A stretch of DNA of 64,000 bases from contig NZ_JAGIAG010000006.1 of NCBI RefSeq assembly GCF_017744955.1, forward strand, positions 124,001 through 188,000, read 5' to 3'. The number at the start of each line of letters is the position of its first letter. Position 1 is the stretch's first letter. Shown here one piece after another: positions 34,361 to 42,943 of this stretch. This DNA is from Dokdonella sp. (lineage in GTDB: Bacteria; Pseudomonadota; Gammaproteobacteria; Xanthomonadales; Rhodanobacteraceae). Made by a program: the position numbers and the translations under genes. Below the pieces are notes generated by a model. The model was not told the origin of the DNA and ran no database searches. It saw nothing but the letters and a program-made list of their open reading frames with translations.

Positions 34361-35893
34361 ATGAGCACCGAAAGTTTTCGTCCGCCCAATCTCGCCCTGA
34401 CCACGATCGGCCTGTCGCTGGCGACCTTCATGCAGGTGCTCGACACGACGATCGCCAACGTCGCGCTGCCGCACATCGCCGGCGACCTCGGCGCCAACGC
34501 GAGCCAGTCGACCTGGGTCATCACTTCCTTCGCGGTGTCGAACGCGATCGCGCTGCCGCTGACCGGCTGGCTGGTGCGCCGCATCGGCGAGGTGCGCCTG
34601 TTCATCGGCATGACCCTGCTGTTCAGCCTGACCTCGTTCCTGTGCGGCATCGCCGAGAGCATGCCGATGCTGATCGCGTTCCGCGCGCTGCAGGGCGCGG
34701 TCGCGGGGCCGATGTATCCGGTGACGCAGAGCCTGCTGCTGTCGATCTATCCGCCGCACAAGCGCGGCCAGGCACTGGCCTTGCTGATGACGGTGGTCAT
34801 CGTCGCGCCGATCGTCGGCCCGATCCTCGGCGGCTGGATCACCGACAGCTATTCCTGGCCGTGGATCTTCTTCGTCAACGTGCCGGTCGGCATGTTCGCC
34901 GCCTTCATCGTGTTCAACCAGATGCGCCATCGCGGCGACGTGACCACGCGGCCGAAGATGGACTACGTCGGCCTCGCCACCCTCGTGGTCGGCATCGGCG
35001 CACTGCAGATCCTGCTCGACAAGGGCAACGAGGAGGACTGGTTCAACTCGCCGTTCATCGTCGCCTGCGCCGTCGTCTCGGCGATCGCGCTGGTCGTGTT
35101 CGTGATCTGGGAGCTGACCGACAAGGAACCGATCGTCAACCTGCGCCTGTTCCGCCACCGCAACTTCAGCGCCGGCACGTTCGCGATGACGCTGGGTTAC
35201 GCGGCGTTCTTCGCGATCAACATCCTGGTGCCGCAGTGGCTGCAGCAGTACATGGGCTACACCGCGACCTGGGCCGGCCTGGCCGCGGCGCCGATCGGCA
35301 TCCTGCCGGTGCTGCTGACGCCGCTGGTCGGCCGCTACGTCAACAACTTCGACCTGCGCCTGGTCGCCAGCGTCTCCTTCACGATCCTCGGCGTGACGTG
35401 CTTCCTGCGCTCGCAGTTCTATTCCGAGGTGGACTTCTATCACGTCGCCATGGCGCAGTTCATCGCCGGACTCGGCGTGGCGATCTACTTCATGCCGCTC
35501 ACGCAGATCGTGCTGTCGCCGCTGCACTCCCATGAAATCGCCGCCGGCACGGGCCTGGCGACCTGCGTGCGCAACATGGGCGGCAGCTTCGCCGCCTCGA
35601 TCACCAGCTACATGTGGCAGAACCGTGCGATCTTCCATCACGCGCGCATGACCGAGCATGTCACTCCCTACGACCCCGGTTCGCGCGAGGCGATCGCCGC
35701 GCTCGGCCACGGCAACAGCGACGCCGCCTACGCAATGCTCGAACGCACGATCAACCAGCAGGCCTACCAGCTTTCGTTCAACGAATTGTTCTTCGTGCTC
35801 GGCTGGATCTTCCTCGGGCTGATCCTCGTGCTCTGGCTGACGCGGCCGCCGTTCGTCGCCAAGGTCGGCGCCGCCGGCGGCGGAGGACATTGA
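34361..35893 (+). CDS. emrB: EmrB-like DHA2 MFS drug transporter
   Basis: A 510-residue inner-membrane protein with 14 predicted helices. TM1 carries the DHA2 signature LDTTIANVALPHIAGDLGAN, and the antiporter motif is AIALPLTGWLVRRIGEVRLF. GPILGGWITDSYSWPWIFFVNVPVG is the conserved motif C region. It exports hydrophobic drugs or uncouplers with proton exchange, through the adaptor and duct encoded upstream. It is the last gene of the marR-oprM-emrA-emrB operon. Confidence 0.93.
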   Translation: MSTESFRPPNLALTTIGLSLATFMQVLDTTIANVALPHIAGDLGANASQSTWVITSFAVSNAIALPLTGWLVRRIGEVRLFIGMTLLFSLTSFLCGIAESMPMLIAFRALQGAVAGPMYPVTQSLLLSIYPPHKRGQALALLMTVVIVAPIVGPILGGWITDSYSWPWIFFVNVPVGMFAAFIVFNQMRHRGDVTTRPKMDYVGLATLVVGIGALQILLDKGNEEDWFNSPFIVACAVVSAIALVVFVIWELTDKEPIVNLRLFRHRNFSAGTFAMTLGYAAFFAINILVPQWLQQYMGYTATWAGLAAAPIGILPVLLTPLVGRYVNNFDLRLVASVSFTILGVTCFLRSQFYSEVDFYHVAMAQFIAGLGVAIYFMPLTQIVLSPLHSHEIAAGTGLATCVRNMGGSFAASITSYMWQNRAIFHHARMTEHVTPYDPGSREAIAALGHGNSDAAYAMLERTINQQAYQLSFNELFFVLGWIFLGLILVLWLTRPPFVAKVGAAGGGGH

Positions 35894-36139
35894 CGAGCGC
35901 AGCCGCTCCACGCGAACGGAAGACGGCGCGCGGGACTTTCGATCCGGCCGCGAACCTCCTGAACCACGGCACGAAACGCGCCGGGCGTCGCTCCGGCGAT
36001 GGGTCTGGTCGCCTCAGGTGAGGCCGGAGTCGGCATCGGTGAAGCCCAGCCGGAGCCGGGGCGTGCGTGCGGTTCGACGCCGAGCGTGCTCACGGTGCCG
36101 ACAGGGCATAGAATGGGAACGAAGGCAAATGGGGGCCTT

Positions 36140-36508
36140 ATGCGCATCTTCGTCGCACTGACGGCGTTGCTCGCCGTTACCGCAGCATCCTCGGCAGGCG
36201 CCGCGGGATTGGTCGTCCGCGAAATCGGCGGGTGGAACTACGTCTACACCGGCGTCATCTTCCGCTACGACCCCACTCCCCTCGCGGGCTTCGCCGAAGT
36301 CGGGGTACGCATCGCCGCGAGCGCGCCGGCGCCGGTCCGCAACGATTTCATCTCCGTGTCGGACTTCGAGATGCTTCGGAAATGGCGCTGGATCATCGCG
36401 CTCGAACGCGACGCGCCGGGTGAATGGGTCTCGGGTGACGGCTACTGTTCGTCGAAGTACGAGAACGGCATCCTCGTGCTGACGTGCCTGAACGTCAGCC
36501 ACCAGTGA
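36140..36508 (+). CDS. Hypothetical exported protein
   Basis: A 122-residue protein, not recognised. A signal peptide (IFVALTALLAVTAASSAGAA) is followed by a compact mature domain of about 98 residues. Two cysteines near the C-terminus (GYCSSKYENGILVLTCLN) could form a periplasmic disulfide. Tryptophan/tyrosine-rich strands (GGWNYVYTGVIFRYDP) suggest a beta-rich fold. It marks the start of a gene-poor stretch with mostly accessory-type genes. Confidence 0.6.
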   Translation: MRIFVALTALLAVTAASSAGAAGLVVREIGGWNYVYTGVIFRYDPTPLAGFAEVGVRIAASAPAPVRNDFISVSDFEMLRKWRWIIALERDAPGEWVSGDGYCSSKYENGILVLTCLNVSHQ

Positions 36509-36568
36509 CTCGCGGATTCCACGGATAGGCCTGGCACCGCCGACGCACTGCATGCCGGCAGGGCCTGC

Positions 36569-37042
36569 CTAGCGCTTCTTGAGCACGGTGATCTTGCCGT
36601 CCGGTTCCACGTACATCCTCCGCACCCGCGTCAGATCGTCGAGGCCTTCGCTGCGCAGCGCCGAGTCGATTTCCTCCCGCGTGATGTGCTCGCGCCGCAG
36701 GTTGCGCTGGAGGAGACGGCCGTCCTTGGCGATGAGCGTCGCCGGCGGATCGGTGAGTCGGGAAACGAACGGCACATGGTAGGCGAGGAAGTCGAGCAGA
36801 TAGTTCCACCCCGCCAGCACGCCGACCAGGAGCGCGCTGTCCGCCAGGGTGTGCCCCTCGCCGATCATGCCGTTCTGCGCCGCGTCTCCGAGAAGCACGA
36901 CGAACAGCAGGCCCGGCACGCCGGCGGTGCCGAAGTCCCTGCGCAACACGAAGCGGAAAATGAGCAGGAGCAGCCAGTACATGGCGGTTCCGCGCACGAT
37001 TACTTCGTACGGGGAAATCGAAAAGTGGAGAAATTCACCCAT
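36569..37042 (-). CDS. DUF421 (YetF-like) membrane protein
   Basis: A 157-residue protein with two or three N-terminal helices (GTAMYWLLLLIFRFVLRR; GVPGLLFVVLLGDAAQNGM; LVGVLAGWNYLLDFLAYH). A cytoplasmic DUF421 domain follows, with ATLIAKDGRLLQRNLRREHITREEIDSALR as the signature. The family is related to the Bacillus YetF/YdfS sporulation proteins; in proteobacteria its function is unknown. The upstream start of the next minus-strand gene (isochorismatase) lies 42 bases away, so they may share a transcript. Confidence 0.85.
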   Translation of the reverse strand: MGEFLHFSISPYEVIVRGTAMYWLLLLIFRFVLRRDFGTAGVPGLLFVVLLGDAAQNGMIGEGHTLADSALLVGVLAGWNYLLDFLAYHVPFVSRLTDPPATLIAKDGRLLQRNLRREHITREEIDSALRSEGLDDLTRVRRMYVEPDGKITVLKKR

Positions 37043-37083
37043 GGACGAACTCCCGGCCGAATCTGGGTCCGCGCGGAATCACA

Positions 37084-37644
37084 TCAGGCACCGATCCAGC
37101 GAAGAACGGATCGCGCAGCGACCGCGCGGATCCGCCGATCCGTTTGCAGCACCTCGAGCGCCCTGCGCGACCGCGCCGGCGTCTGCGCCGCGACCGCATC
37201 GCGCACGACGACTACCTCGAACTCCAGCATGTGCGCGTCGAGCGCCGTGTTGAGGATGCACGAGTCGGTAGCAATGCCCAGCAAGGCGATCCGCTTCACC
37301 GTCAGCTGATTGAGGAGGATCCGCAGCGGAGTCTCGAAGAACGCGGAATGCTTGGGCTTCAGTATGAAATAGTCGCCAGGAGCGGGCACGAGTTCGCGCA
37401 CGACCTCCGCCCCGATGGCCCCTTCCGCGGCGCAATGGTCGACGTTGGTGCGGAAGTCCGAACGCCATTGACCGAAGTTGTCGTTGCAGTAGATGACGGG
37501 CACGCCCGCCGCTCGGGCGCGGCGAAGGATGCGCCGCATGGTCGGCAACGCCTTCGTCGTCTCCCGGAGCAGCGAGACAGCGCCCGGATAGTCGAACGGG
37601 TTGATGAGGTCGATGGCGAGTACGGCGCTGTTGCCGCGGGACAC
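37084..37644 (-). CDS. Isochorismatase-family cysteine hydrolase
   Basis: A 186-residue protein; the GTG start is supported by GGAGG four bases upstream. The cysteine-hydrolase triad is visible as D12 (LAIDLINPF), a lysine at 96 or 98 (FILKPKHSAFF) and nucleophile C129 (GIATDSCILNTALDA). The cis-peptide is in LLGIATDS. Members hydrolyse isochorismate, nicotinamide or related amides, and the substrate cannot be fixed here. The neighbours (a broken DUF3309 gene, DUF421) suggest a stress-related cluster rather than siderophore synthesis. Confidence 0.85.
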   Translation of the reverse strand: MSRGNSAVLAIDLINPFDYPGAVSLLRETTKALPTMRRILRRARAAGVPVIYCNDNFGQWRSDFRTNVDHCAAEGAIGAEVVRELVPAPGDYFILKPKHSAFFETPLRILLNQLTVKRIALLGIATDSCILNTALDAHMLEFEVVVVRDAVAAQTPARSRRALEVLQTDRRIRAVAARSVLRWIGA

Positions 37645-37664
37645 GGAACCTCCTCGGATCGCCC

Positions 37665-37810
37665 TTATCGGAACAGCAGCAGGAGCAGGACGATCAGCAG
37701 CAACAGGCCGCCACCGCTCGGGTAGTATCCTCAGCCTGCGCTGTAGGGTACAGAGGCAGCGCACCGAGAATCAGCAGGATCAACAGGACCAGTGCGATCG
37801 TACGCAGCAT
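37665..37810 (-). pseudogene. Disrupted DUF3309 small membrane protein gene
   Basis: The frame from the ATG at 37810 gives MLRTIALVLLILLILGALPLY, the opening of a DUF3309 protein (about 48 residues). It then drifts into unrelated residues and stops. In the adjacent frame the family's second half is intact: GYYPSGGGLLLLIVLLLLLFR ending at TAA (37665). Two lesions separate the halves: one base missing in the Pro codon before YSAG, and a TGA where Trp is expected (SAG-W-GYYPSGG). Total length is one base short of 49 codons. It sits 20 bases upstream of the isochorismatase gene. Confidence 0.8.
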
Positions 37811-38449
37811 GGAATCGTCCGTTGTGAGTACGATCGAATCGTTGCGTTCCGAAAATGACTGGATGCCGAATGAGAAGGAGTGGCGCTCAGCTCGAGTTGC
37901 AGGGTGCTGTCGGCGCGCTGTGGGAAAGCGATCTCGCTGCGAAATGTCGAGCGCCAGGGTCATGGAGAGAGAGGCGCGATCATCATGATGCTTTCGCACG
38001 CCGGCGCAAGTATCGGGTCACCGCAGTGCCCGATTTCCATACCCGCCCATCCAAGTGCGAGCGACGTTCGTCTGAGCCGCAATGGCTGAGCCACCTCCGC
38101 CGAGCGCATCGCCGACGGCGCCGCCTTGAGCACCGGCTCTCGCAGTTCATCCGCGCTCACCGCAAGCCGGTCGCGCGCTCCTTCGCACGCCGTTCGTGAC
38201 TTCAACGACGATCGGGCGCACACTGGCCGAGCGCCGGAAGCACTCACACCGACGATTGCTTCCGCACATTCGTCCGACGATGCACGGTCAGCGTCTCCGC
38301 ACGTCGGGATGATCCGTCCTTCTTTCCCGTGAGCTGTTGCGCCTGGTAGCCGCAAAGCTCGCGAAGCGTTTTCGTCCGCATTCGGTGACGACGCAGTCGT
38401 GACCCGATACGCCTGTCCTTCGCCCAGCGCACGCAGTAAGGGAGGCGAC
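37811..38449. other. Gene-poor interval
   Basis: A 639-base stretch with no convincing gene. Open frames exist on both strands (for example 37960-38451 minus), but they lack ribosome-binding sites, recognisable motifs and the codon bias of neighbours. It includes the promoter region of the broken DUF3309 gene near 37811-37870. It may be decayed coding DNA. Confidence 0.5.
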
Positions 38450-38725
38450 ATGAAATTTTCGTCACCGGTCTTTCAGTTCCGACTCTGGGACGGTCATTCG
38501 ATTGGGCCGGATGCGCTGAAGCGCATGTGGTCCGCCGCCTGCGACCACGAGAAGGTCGTCGTATCACGAACATGGGTGGGCACCAACCACTCCGGAAACC
38601 CCGAATATCTCTACTCTCTGTACCCGCCGACGCTCGTGTTCAACCGGACGCTGGCGGAATCGCGCATGGTCCTTTTCCTGCGGGCTCGCTATCCCTCGAT
38701 GCCCGTCGTCCTGCAGCGACTTTGA
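38450..38725 (+). CDS. Hypothetical small protein
   Basis: A 91-residue protein, not recognised. GGAGG at 38441-38445, 4 bases before the ATG, supports the start MKFSSPVFQFRLWDG. It is aromatic- and basic-rich (WVGTNHSGNPEYLYSLYPP; MVLFLRARYPSMP) with no signal peptide or helix. The RRM gene starts 80 bases downstream in the same direction. Confidence 0.5.
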   Translation: MKFSSPVFQFRLWDGHSIGPDALKRMWSAACDHEKVVVSRTWVGTNHSGNPEYLYSLYPPTLVFNRTLAESRMVLFLRARYPSMPVVLQRL

Positions 38726-38805
38726 AGTCTGACGGATTGATTCTCATCCGCTCGCCCGGCCCGGCCGTCGCGGGCATCTTTGCACGACCTTTCAAGGAGA
38801 ACTCC

Positions 38806-39063
38806 ATGATCACCATCGACGTCCGCGGTCTTCCACGATCGATGACCGAAAACGCCTTGCAAACCCTGTTCGCCAGCCATGGAAAGGTATTCGGGCTGCG
38901 CATGTCCAAAGACCTGTTCAACGGCGAATGCAAGGGTTTCGCGGAACTGAAAATGGAAGGGCATGAAGGCCGGCAGGCCATCGCAGCTCTGGACGGCTCC
39001 GTGCACGAAGGGTCGGCCTTGCGGGTATCCGTTCACAGCGAGCGGAAACATCCGAGGCGATAG
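38806..39063 (+). CDS. RRM-domain RNA-binding protein
   Basis: An 85-residue single RNA-recognition-motif protein. The RNP2-like strand is ITIDVRGLP and the RNP1-like strand CKGFAELKM; both alpha helices (ENALQTLFASHG; GRQAIAALDG) are in place. It resembles the short Rbp proteins of cyanobacteria and some proteobacteria, which bind RNA and often respond to cold or stress. AAGGAG 7 bases before the ATG fixes the start. A hairpin terminator follows at 39143. Confidence 0.88.
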   Translation: MITIDVRGLPRSMTENALQTLFASHGKVFGLRMSKDLFNGECKGFAELKMEGHEGRQAIAALDGSVHEGSALRVSVHSERKHPRR

Positions 39064-39119
39064 AGAAGAAGCGCGCATCCGGGAGCGCCGCAGAGGCCCA
39101 TCGTCAGCCTCTCGATGCC

Positions 39120-39136
39120 GGAGCTACGTGAGCTCC
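39120..39136 (+). promoter_or_regulatory. Small hairpin in the RRM gene 3' region
   Basis: GGAGCT-ACGTG-AGCTCC forms a perfect 6-bp stem-loop between the RRM stop codon and the stronger hairpin at 39143. It may be a 3' RNA structure or protein-binding site. Confidence 0.35.
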
Positions 39137-39142
39137 AATAGA

Positions 39143-39175
39143 GGCCCCGCGCTGAGCGGGGCTCTTACTTTACTT
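39143..39175 (+). terminator. Terminator after the RRM gene
   Basis: GGCCCCGC-GCTGA-GCGGGGCT forms a 7-8 bp GC-rich stem followed by CTTACTTTACTT, a T-rich tract. Confidence 0.7.
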
Positions 39176-39737
39176 GGTACACCTGATGAAGCAGGTGAAT
39201 TTCGCGCTCACTGTGATGCGACCGGGCGTCATCGTCGAGAAGGAGCGCGACCTGGCTCGCGGACTGAGCATCCGCGAGATGGACCCGCCGACGGCGGGTT
39301 TTCATGTGGACGTCCTTGCAGCGGAAGCCCTCCTGCGAGGCAATTCTGCGAAGAGGCCCACGGTCTCGCGTCCATTGGAAGAATCTGTGGAGGAGCATGT
39401 GCCCTCATGCCGGTTTCCTCGGCGGGCAATCTGAAGATCTCCATTGCCGCCGAACGGAACTATAGAAATTGAAAACTTCTGTTTCGTAAATCTGGCAGTT
39501 CCAGATCGTCAATGACGCTTGGTTTCGCGACAACTCCCGTTCACCTGACGCGTTTGCCTTTCGCCTACCGCCACTTGCCGCGCCCTCACTCCTCGCGCGC
39601 AGCGACGGTCGGCGATTCACACGAAGGAAATCCGGCCGGCTCCATCGGCGGACCACCTATGGATGTCCCTAATAGACGGGTTTTCGGCAGCCTGCCAAGG
39701 TCGCTCGCTTCAACTCACCCCTGATTGGAGACGCACC
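39176..39737. other. Region without a confident gene
   Basis: It holds one weak frame (39174-39434, 86 codons from a TTG) with no RBS. A terminator-like hairpin inside it (CCCGCC-GA-GGCGGG, about 39284-39298, then TTTT) argues against coding. Bases 39460-39520 are AT-rich and could include the promoter of the downstream secreted-protein gene, but paired hexamers were not found. Confidence 0.45.
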
Positions 39738-40667
39738 ATGATAAGGACGCGAACCGCCGCTGAATCCGGTGGACATTTTCCCTCCCCGCACCCGAAGCAA
39801 CCTCACCTCGACCGCACCGCAGGCCGGCTTTCCCGAGCGATGCTTGGTCTGGCCGTCGTCGCCTTGACCGGCCTCGCCGCCGCGCTTCCGGCCGCTGCAT
39901 CGTCCGTCTCGCCCGCGCCGCTCGGCAGTGCCGTGAACGGCTACGCCATCGTGACGAGAAACGAGGCGAGCACGCTGGTGTCGCTCGACTTCAACGCACC
40001 CGGCACCGTGACGCCGATCGGAGCTTCGCCGAACGGCGCCACCATCTGGGGCTCCGCCTTCCTCGGCGGCAAGCTGTACGCACTCGGCGACACCGGCTTC
40101 TACACGATCGATACGACGACGGGTGCGCTGACGCGTATTTCCGATGCGCCGCCGCCGGTCGATCAGATCTGGGGCATGACCGTCGATCCGACGACGCAAA
40201 CGCTGTACTGGATCGGAGGCGCCTTCGGCGAACGGTTGTCGACGATCGATCCGGCGACGGGCGCGACGAACTTCATCGCGGCGATCTCGGGACTCGCGAC
40301 GCCGATCAACATCACCGCGATCGCCGTCGATGCGCAGGGACAGCTCTACGGCATCGAGCAGCAGAACGACAATCTGATCAAGATCGACAAGGCCACCGCT
40401 GCCGCCACCGTGGTTGGCCCTCTCGGCGTCAATGCGCTGTTCACCTCCGGCCTCGCGTTCGATCCGAAAAGCGGAACGCTCTACTTCTCCAACCTCGAGT
40501 TCGCCGGCAATGGCGTGTATCGGGTCGACAAGAACACCGGAACGGCAACCTTCATCGACGTGCCCCACGTCGGTCAGGACGAAGCAGACCTCGTCGCCCT
40601 GGCCATCCCCCTCACCTGCCGGACCGGCGACACGATCTTCTGCAACGGCTTCGATGCCACCCCGTGA
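39738..40667 (+). CDS. Secreted YncE/NHL-like beta-propeller protein with C-terminal IFCNGF tail
   Basis: A 309-residue exported protein. A long n-region precedes the hydrophobic core LGLAVVALTGLAAALPAAASS. The mature part has repeated strands (GKLYALGDTGFYTIDTTTG; QTLYWIGGAFGERLSTIDPATG; GQLYGIEQQNDNLIKIDKATA; GTLYFSNLEFAGNGVYRVDKNTG), typical of a seven-strand-repeat propeller. It ends GDTIFCNGFDATP, related to the IFADGFE tails of two exported peptidases further along the window. No enzymatic motif was seen; the function is unknown. A terminator follows. Confidence 0.7.
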   Translation: MIRTRTAAESGGHFPSPHPKQPHLDRTAGRLSRAMLGLAVVALTGLAAALPAAASSVSPAPLGSAVNGYAIVTRNEASTLVSLDFNAPGTVTPIGASPNGATIWGSAFLGGKLYALGDTGFYTIDTTTGALTRISDAPPPVDQIWGMTVDPTTQTLYWIGGAFGERLSTIDPATGATNFIAAISGLATPINITAIAVDAQGQLYGIEQQNDNLIKIDKATAAATVVGPLGVNALFTSGLAFDPKSGTLYFSNLEFAGNGVYRVDKNTGTATFIDVPHVGQDEADLVALAIPLTCRTGDTIFCNGFDATP

Positions 40668-40675
40668 GAAACCCC

Positions 40676-40698
40676 CGGCACAGGGACGTGCCGTTTTC
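40676..40698 (+). terminator. Terminator of the propeller gene
   Basis: CGGCAC-AGGGAC-GTGCCG followed by TTTTCT, 9 bases beyond the stop. Confidence 0.7.
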
Positions 40699-41196
40699 TC
40701 CAACCACCGCCGAGTAAACGATCGAGTCCCCTGCATGGCCAGCCGACGGGTCAGCGCATTGTCGAGGCATGAAGCCCGCCCGCCTGCTGCGGCGAGAGCG
40801 CCCATCCGCAACCGTCGGAGTCCTACGTTGCTCTTGCCGATCGGCGCTCGGATCGGTGCTGCCGCGCAGCAGCCCGCGAGCTTCGTCGCGAAGACCTGTG
40901 CCCCGCTCAACCGCACGAAGGATAGGTGCCGAGGCTGAGTATCTCCGCCTTCTCGCCAGAGCGATGGCGGAAGCGTCAACGTAGCGTGCCGGACGGCGGA
41001 ATCTTCACTGCACGACCTCGCGAATCGGCGACGCGATAGAGCGATTGCTGACGCTTCAGTGCGCGCGACTTCATTTGGCGAGCATGTGAGTAACCTTCCG
41101 TGCGCCGCCAACCCCAACCTGGAAGTTACTCAACAGCTACTCATTCAGCGCGCCGGCCGCAACGAGACGGAGCGAGACCTATCCGAATGCCAGACA
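40699..41196. other. Gene-poor interval upstream of the tRNA terminator
   Basis: About 500 bases with no supported gene; the available frames are Arg/Ala-rich and lack ribosome-binding sites. A near-perfect inverted repeat (GAGTAACCTTCC at about 41088-41099 and GGAAGTTACTC at about 41132-41142) is the only structure noticed. Confidence 0.45.
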
Positions 41197-41224
41197 CAAA
41201 AAAACCCGCATTTTCTGCGGGTTC
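41197..41224 (-). terminator. Terminator of the tRNA-Leu gene
   Basis: Read on the minus strand: GAACCCGCA-GAAA-ATGCGGGTT followed by seven T residues. It lies about 55 bases past the tRNA 3' end. Confidence 0.85.
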
Positions 41225-41277
41225 TCGACTTGCCGTGTGCTCCGCAGGACTCAGTACAACGTACCGAAATCCTGGGA

Positions 41278-41364
41278 TGGTGCCGAAGGTGGGACTCGAA
41301 CCCACACGCTTTTAAGGGCGGCGGATTTTGAGTCCGCTGCGTCTACCGATTCCGCCACTTCGGC
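41278..41364 (-). tRNA. tRNA-Leu (anticodon CAA)
   Basis: 87 bases including an encoded CCA. The acceptor stem is GCCGAAG/CTTCGGC and the discriminator is A. The anticodon stem GCGGA/TCCGC holds the loop CTCAAAA with anticodon CAA, reading UUG. A long variable arm (class II) and the GGTTCGAGTCC T-arm are present. It ends in its own terminator. Confidence 0.96.
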
Positions 41365-41578
41365 TGGCATCGCGCGACGGGCGCCGCGCGGGTCGCGCAG
41401 TATAAGCGGTTTTGTGGCCGAGTCGAGCCGCACCAGCCCGGATCGTCGCGACGTGCCCGTCGCGGACGACGGAGTCGGGTACCAACGCTCTGGTGCGTAC
41501 ACGGACCTGCGCGTGCGTTCTTCGGTAGGATGGTGGCGATCCGGCACCGTTGCCGCCGGAACCTGTCGCCGGGGAACC

Positions 41579-42922
41579 ATGAATCTCGCTCGCCTCCTGC
41601 TCGCGGCCGCCGTCGTGTCGGCCACCCCTCTCGCCTCCGCCCAGACCTCGATGGATCATCACGCCGATCCGTCGATACGTCTCGCCGCCGACGATTCGAG
41701 TTACGTGGTGATGTCGCGCCGGACCTTCGACGGCGCGCGTCCGTCGACGCGCGACGCGACGATGTGGATCGACCATCTCGGCCGCGACCTCGTCGTCGCG
41801 CAGCTCGATCGCGCGCAGATCGGCGTGGTCAGCCGCTACGTACACGAGAACGAACGGCGCTGCGGCGGCTTCTTCGCGTTCGGCTCGCGGCCGGAAGCCG
41901 AGGCGTTCGTCGCGCGGGATCGCGCCAGCGATGCGCTCGCGCGGCCACAGGGCGTCGTCTACACGATCGACAATCAAGTCACGGTGGACGCGTGGCTGCC
42001 GCAGGTCGCCGAAGCGAACATCCGCGCCTCGATCGCCAGCCTGTCCGCGTTCCGCAATCGCTACTACGCCTCGACCTATGGCCGGCAAGCGGCCGAATCG
42101 ATCCGCGACAGCTGGGTGGCGCTCGCCGGCAGCCGCAGCGACGCCAGCGTCGAATTGTTCGAGGACTGCGCCGAGTGCTCGACGCAGCCGTCGGTCATCA
42201 TGACCGTGCAAGGCGCCGAGCTGCCGGACGAGGTCGTCGTCGTCGGCGGGCACCTGGACTCGATCAACTGGTCCACCGGCAATCCCGGCCCCAATGACCT
42301 CGCGCCCGGCGCGGACGACGACGCGTCCGGCATCGCCACGATCACCGAGATCATCCGCATCGCGATGGCCAGCGGCTGGCAACCCAAGCGCACGGTCAAG
42401 TTCATGGGCTACGCGGCCGAGGAAGTCGGCCTGTACGGCTCGAACTCGATCGCCACGCGCTTTCGTGCCGACGACGTGAACGTCGTCGGCGTGCTGCAGT
42501 TGGACATGACCAACTACAAGACCGACGCGCCGTACGACCTGCAGATCATCTCCGACAACTCCGACGCCGCCCTGCTCACGTACTTCGCCGAACTGTTCGA
42601 CGCCTACCTCGCGCCGCTCGGACTGGTCCGCTCGCCGCTCGCCTGCGGCTACGGCTGCTCCGACCACGCATCCTGGACCGAGGCCGGCTATCCGGCCGGC
42701 ATGGTGTTCGAGGCCGGCCGGACGCGCGACCCCAACAATCCGTTCGACCTCGGCGACTTCCCCTACATCCATTCCAGCGGCGACACGCTCGCCAACATGG
42801 ACGACTCGGCGATCCACAGCGTGAAGTTCGCACAGTTCGGTCTCGCCTTCATCGGCGAACTGGCGAAGACGCACGCGGCAGAGCCGGACGATCGCATCTT
42901 CGCGGACGGTTTCGAGCCGTAG
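41579..42922 (+). CDS. Secreted M28 aminopeptidase with IFADGFEP tail
   Basis: A 447-residue exported zinc aminopeptidase with signal peptide LLLAAAVVSATPLASA. After a propeptide of about 180 residues the M28 ligands appear: H225 (GGHLDS), the bridging Asp in GADDDASG, E281/E282 (YAAEEVGLYGS), D309 (LQLDM) and a late His in YIHSSGDT. A Cys pair in CGYGCSDHASW matches the disulfide near the active site of Vibrio leucine aminopeptidase. It ends DDRIFADGFEP, a tail shared with the metzincin encoded at 50036. Expected outside the cell. Confidence 0.92.
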   Translation: MNLARLLLAAAVVSATPLASAQTSMDHHADPSIRLAADDSSYVVMSRRTFDGARPSTRDATMWIDHLGRDLVVAQLDRAQIGVVSRYVHENERRCGGFFAFGSRPEAEAFVARDRASDALARPQGVVYTIDNQVTVDAWLPQVAEANIRASIASLSAFRNRYYASTYGRQAAESIRDSWVALAGSRSDASVELFEDCAECSTQPSVIMTVQGAELPDEVVVVGGHLDSINWSTGNPGPNDLAPGADDDASGIATITEIIRIAMASGWQPKRTVKFMGYAAEEVGLYGSNSIATRFRADDVNVVGVLQLDMTNYKTDAPYDLQIISDNSDAALLTYFAELFDAYLAPLGLVRSPLACGYGCSDHASWTEAGYPAGMVFEAGRTRDPNNPFDLGDFPYIHSSGDTLANMDDSAIHSVKFAQFGLAFIGELAKTHAAEPDDRIFADGFEP

Positions 42923-42943
42923 GCGATCCGTCGCGGGGCGCCG

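Noticed and set aside
36095..36110. GGTGCCGA near 36.1 kb as an attachment-site copy of the tRNA-Leu 3' end
   Set aside because: Only eight bases match, which is expected by chance.
37960..38451. A 163-codon minus-strand frame in the gene-poor interval
   Set aside because: No RBS, no recognised motif and weak codon bias.
39174..39434. An 86-codon plus-strand frame
   Set aside because: TTG start without RBS and a terminator-like hairpin in the middle; treated as non-coding.
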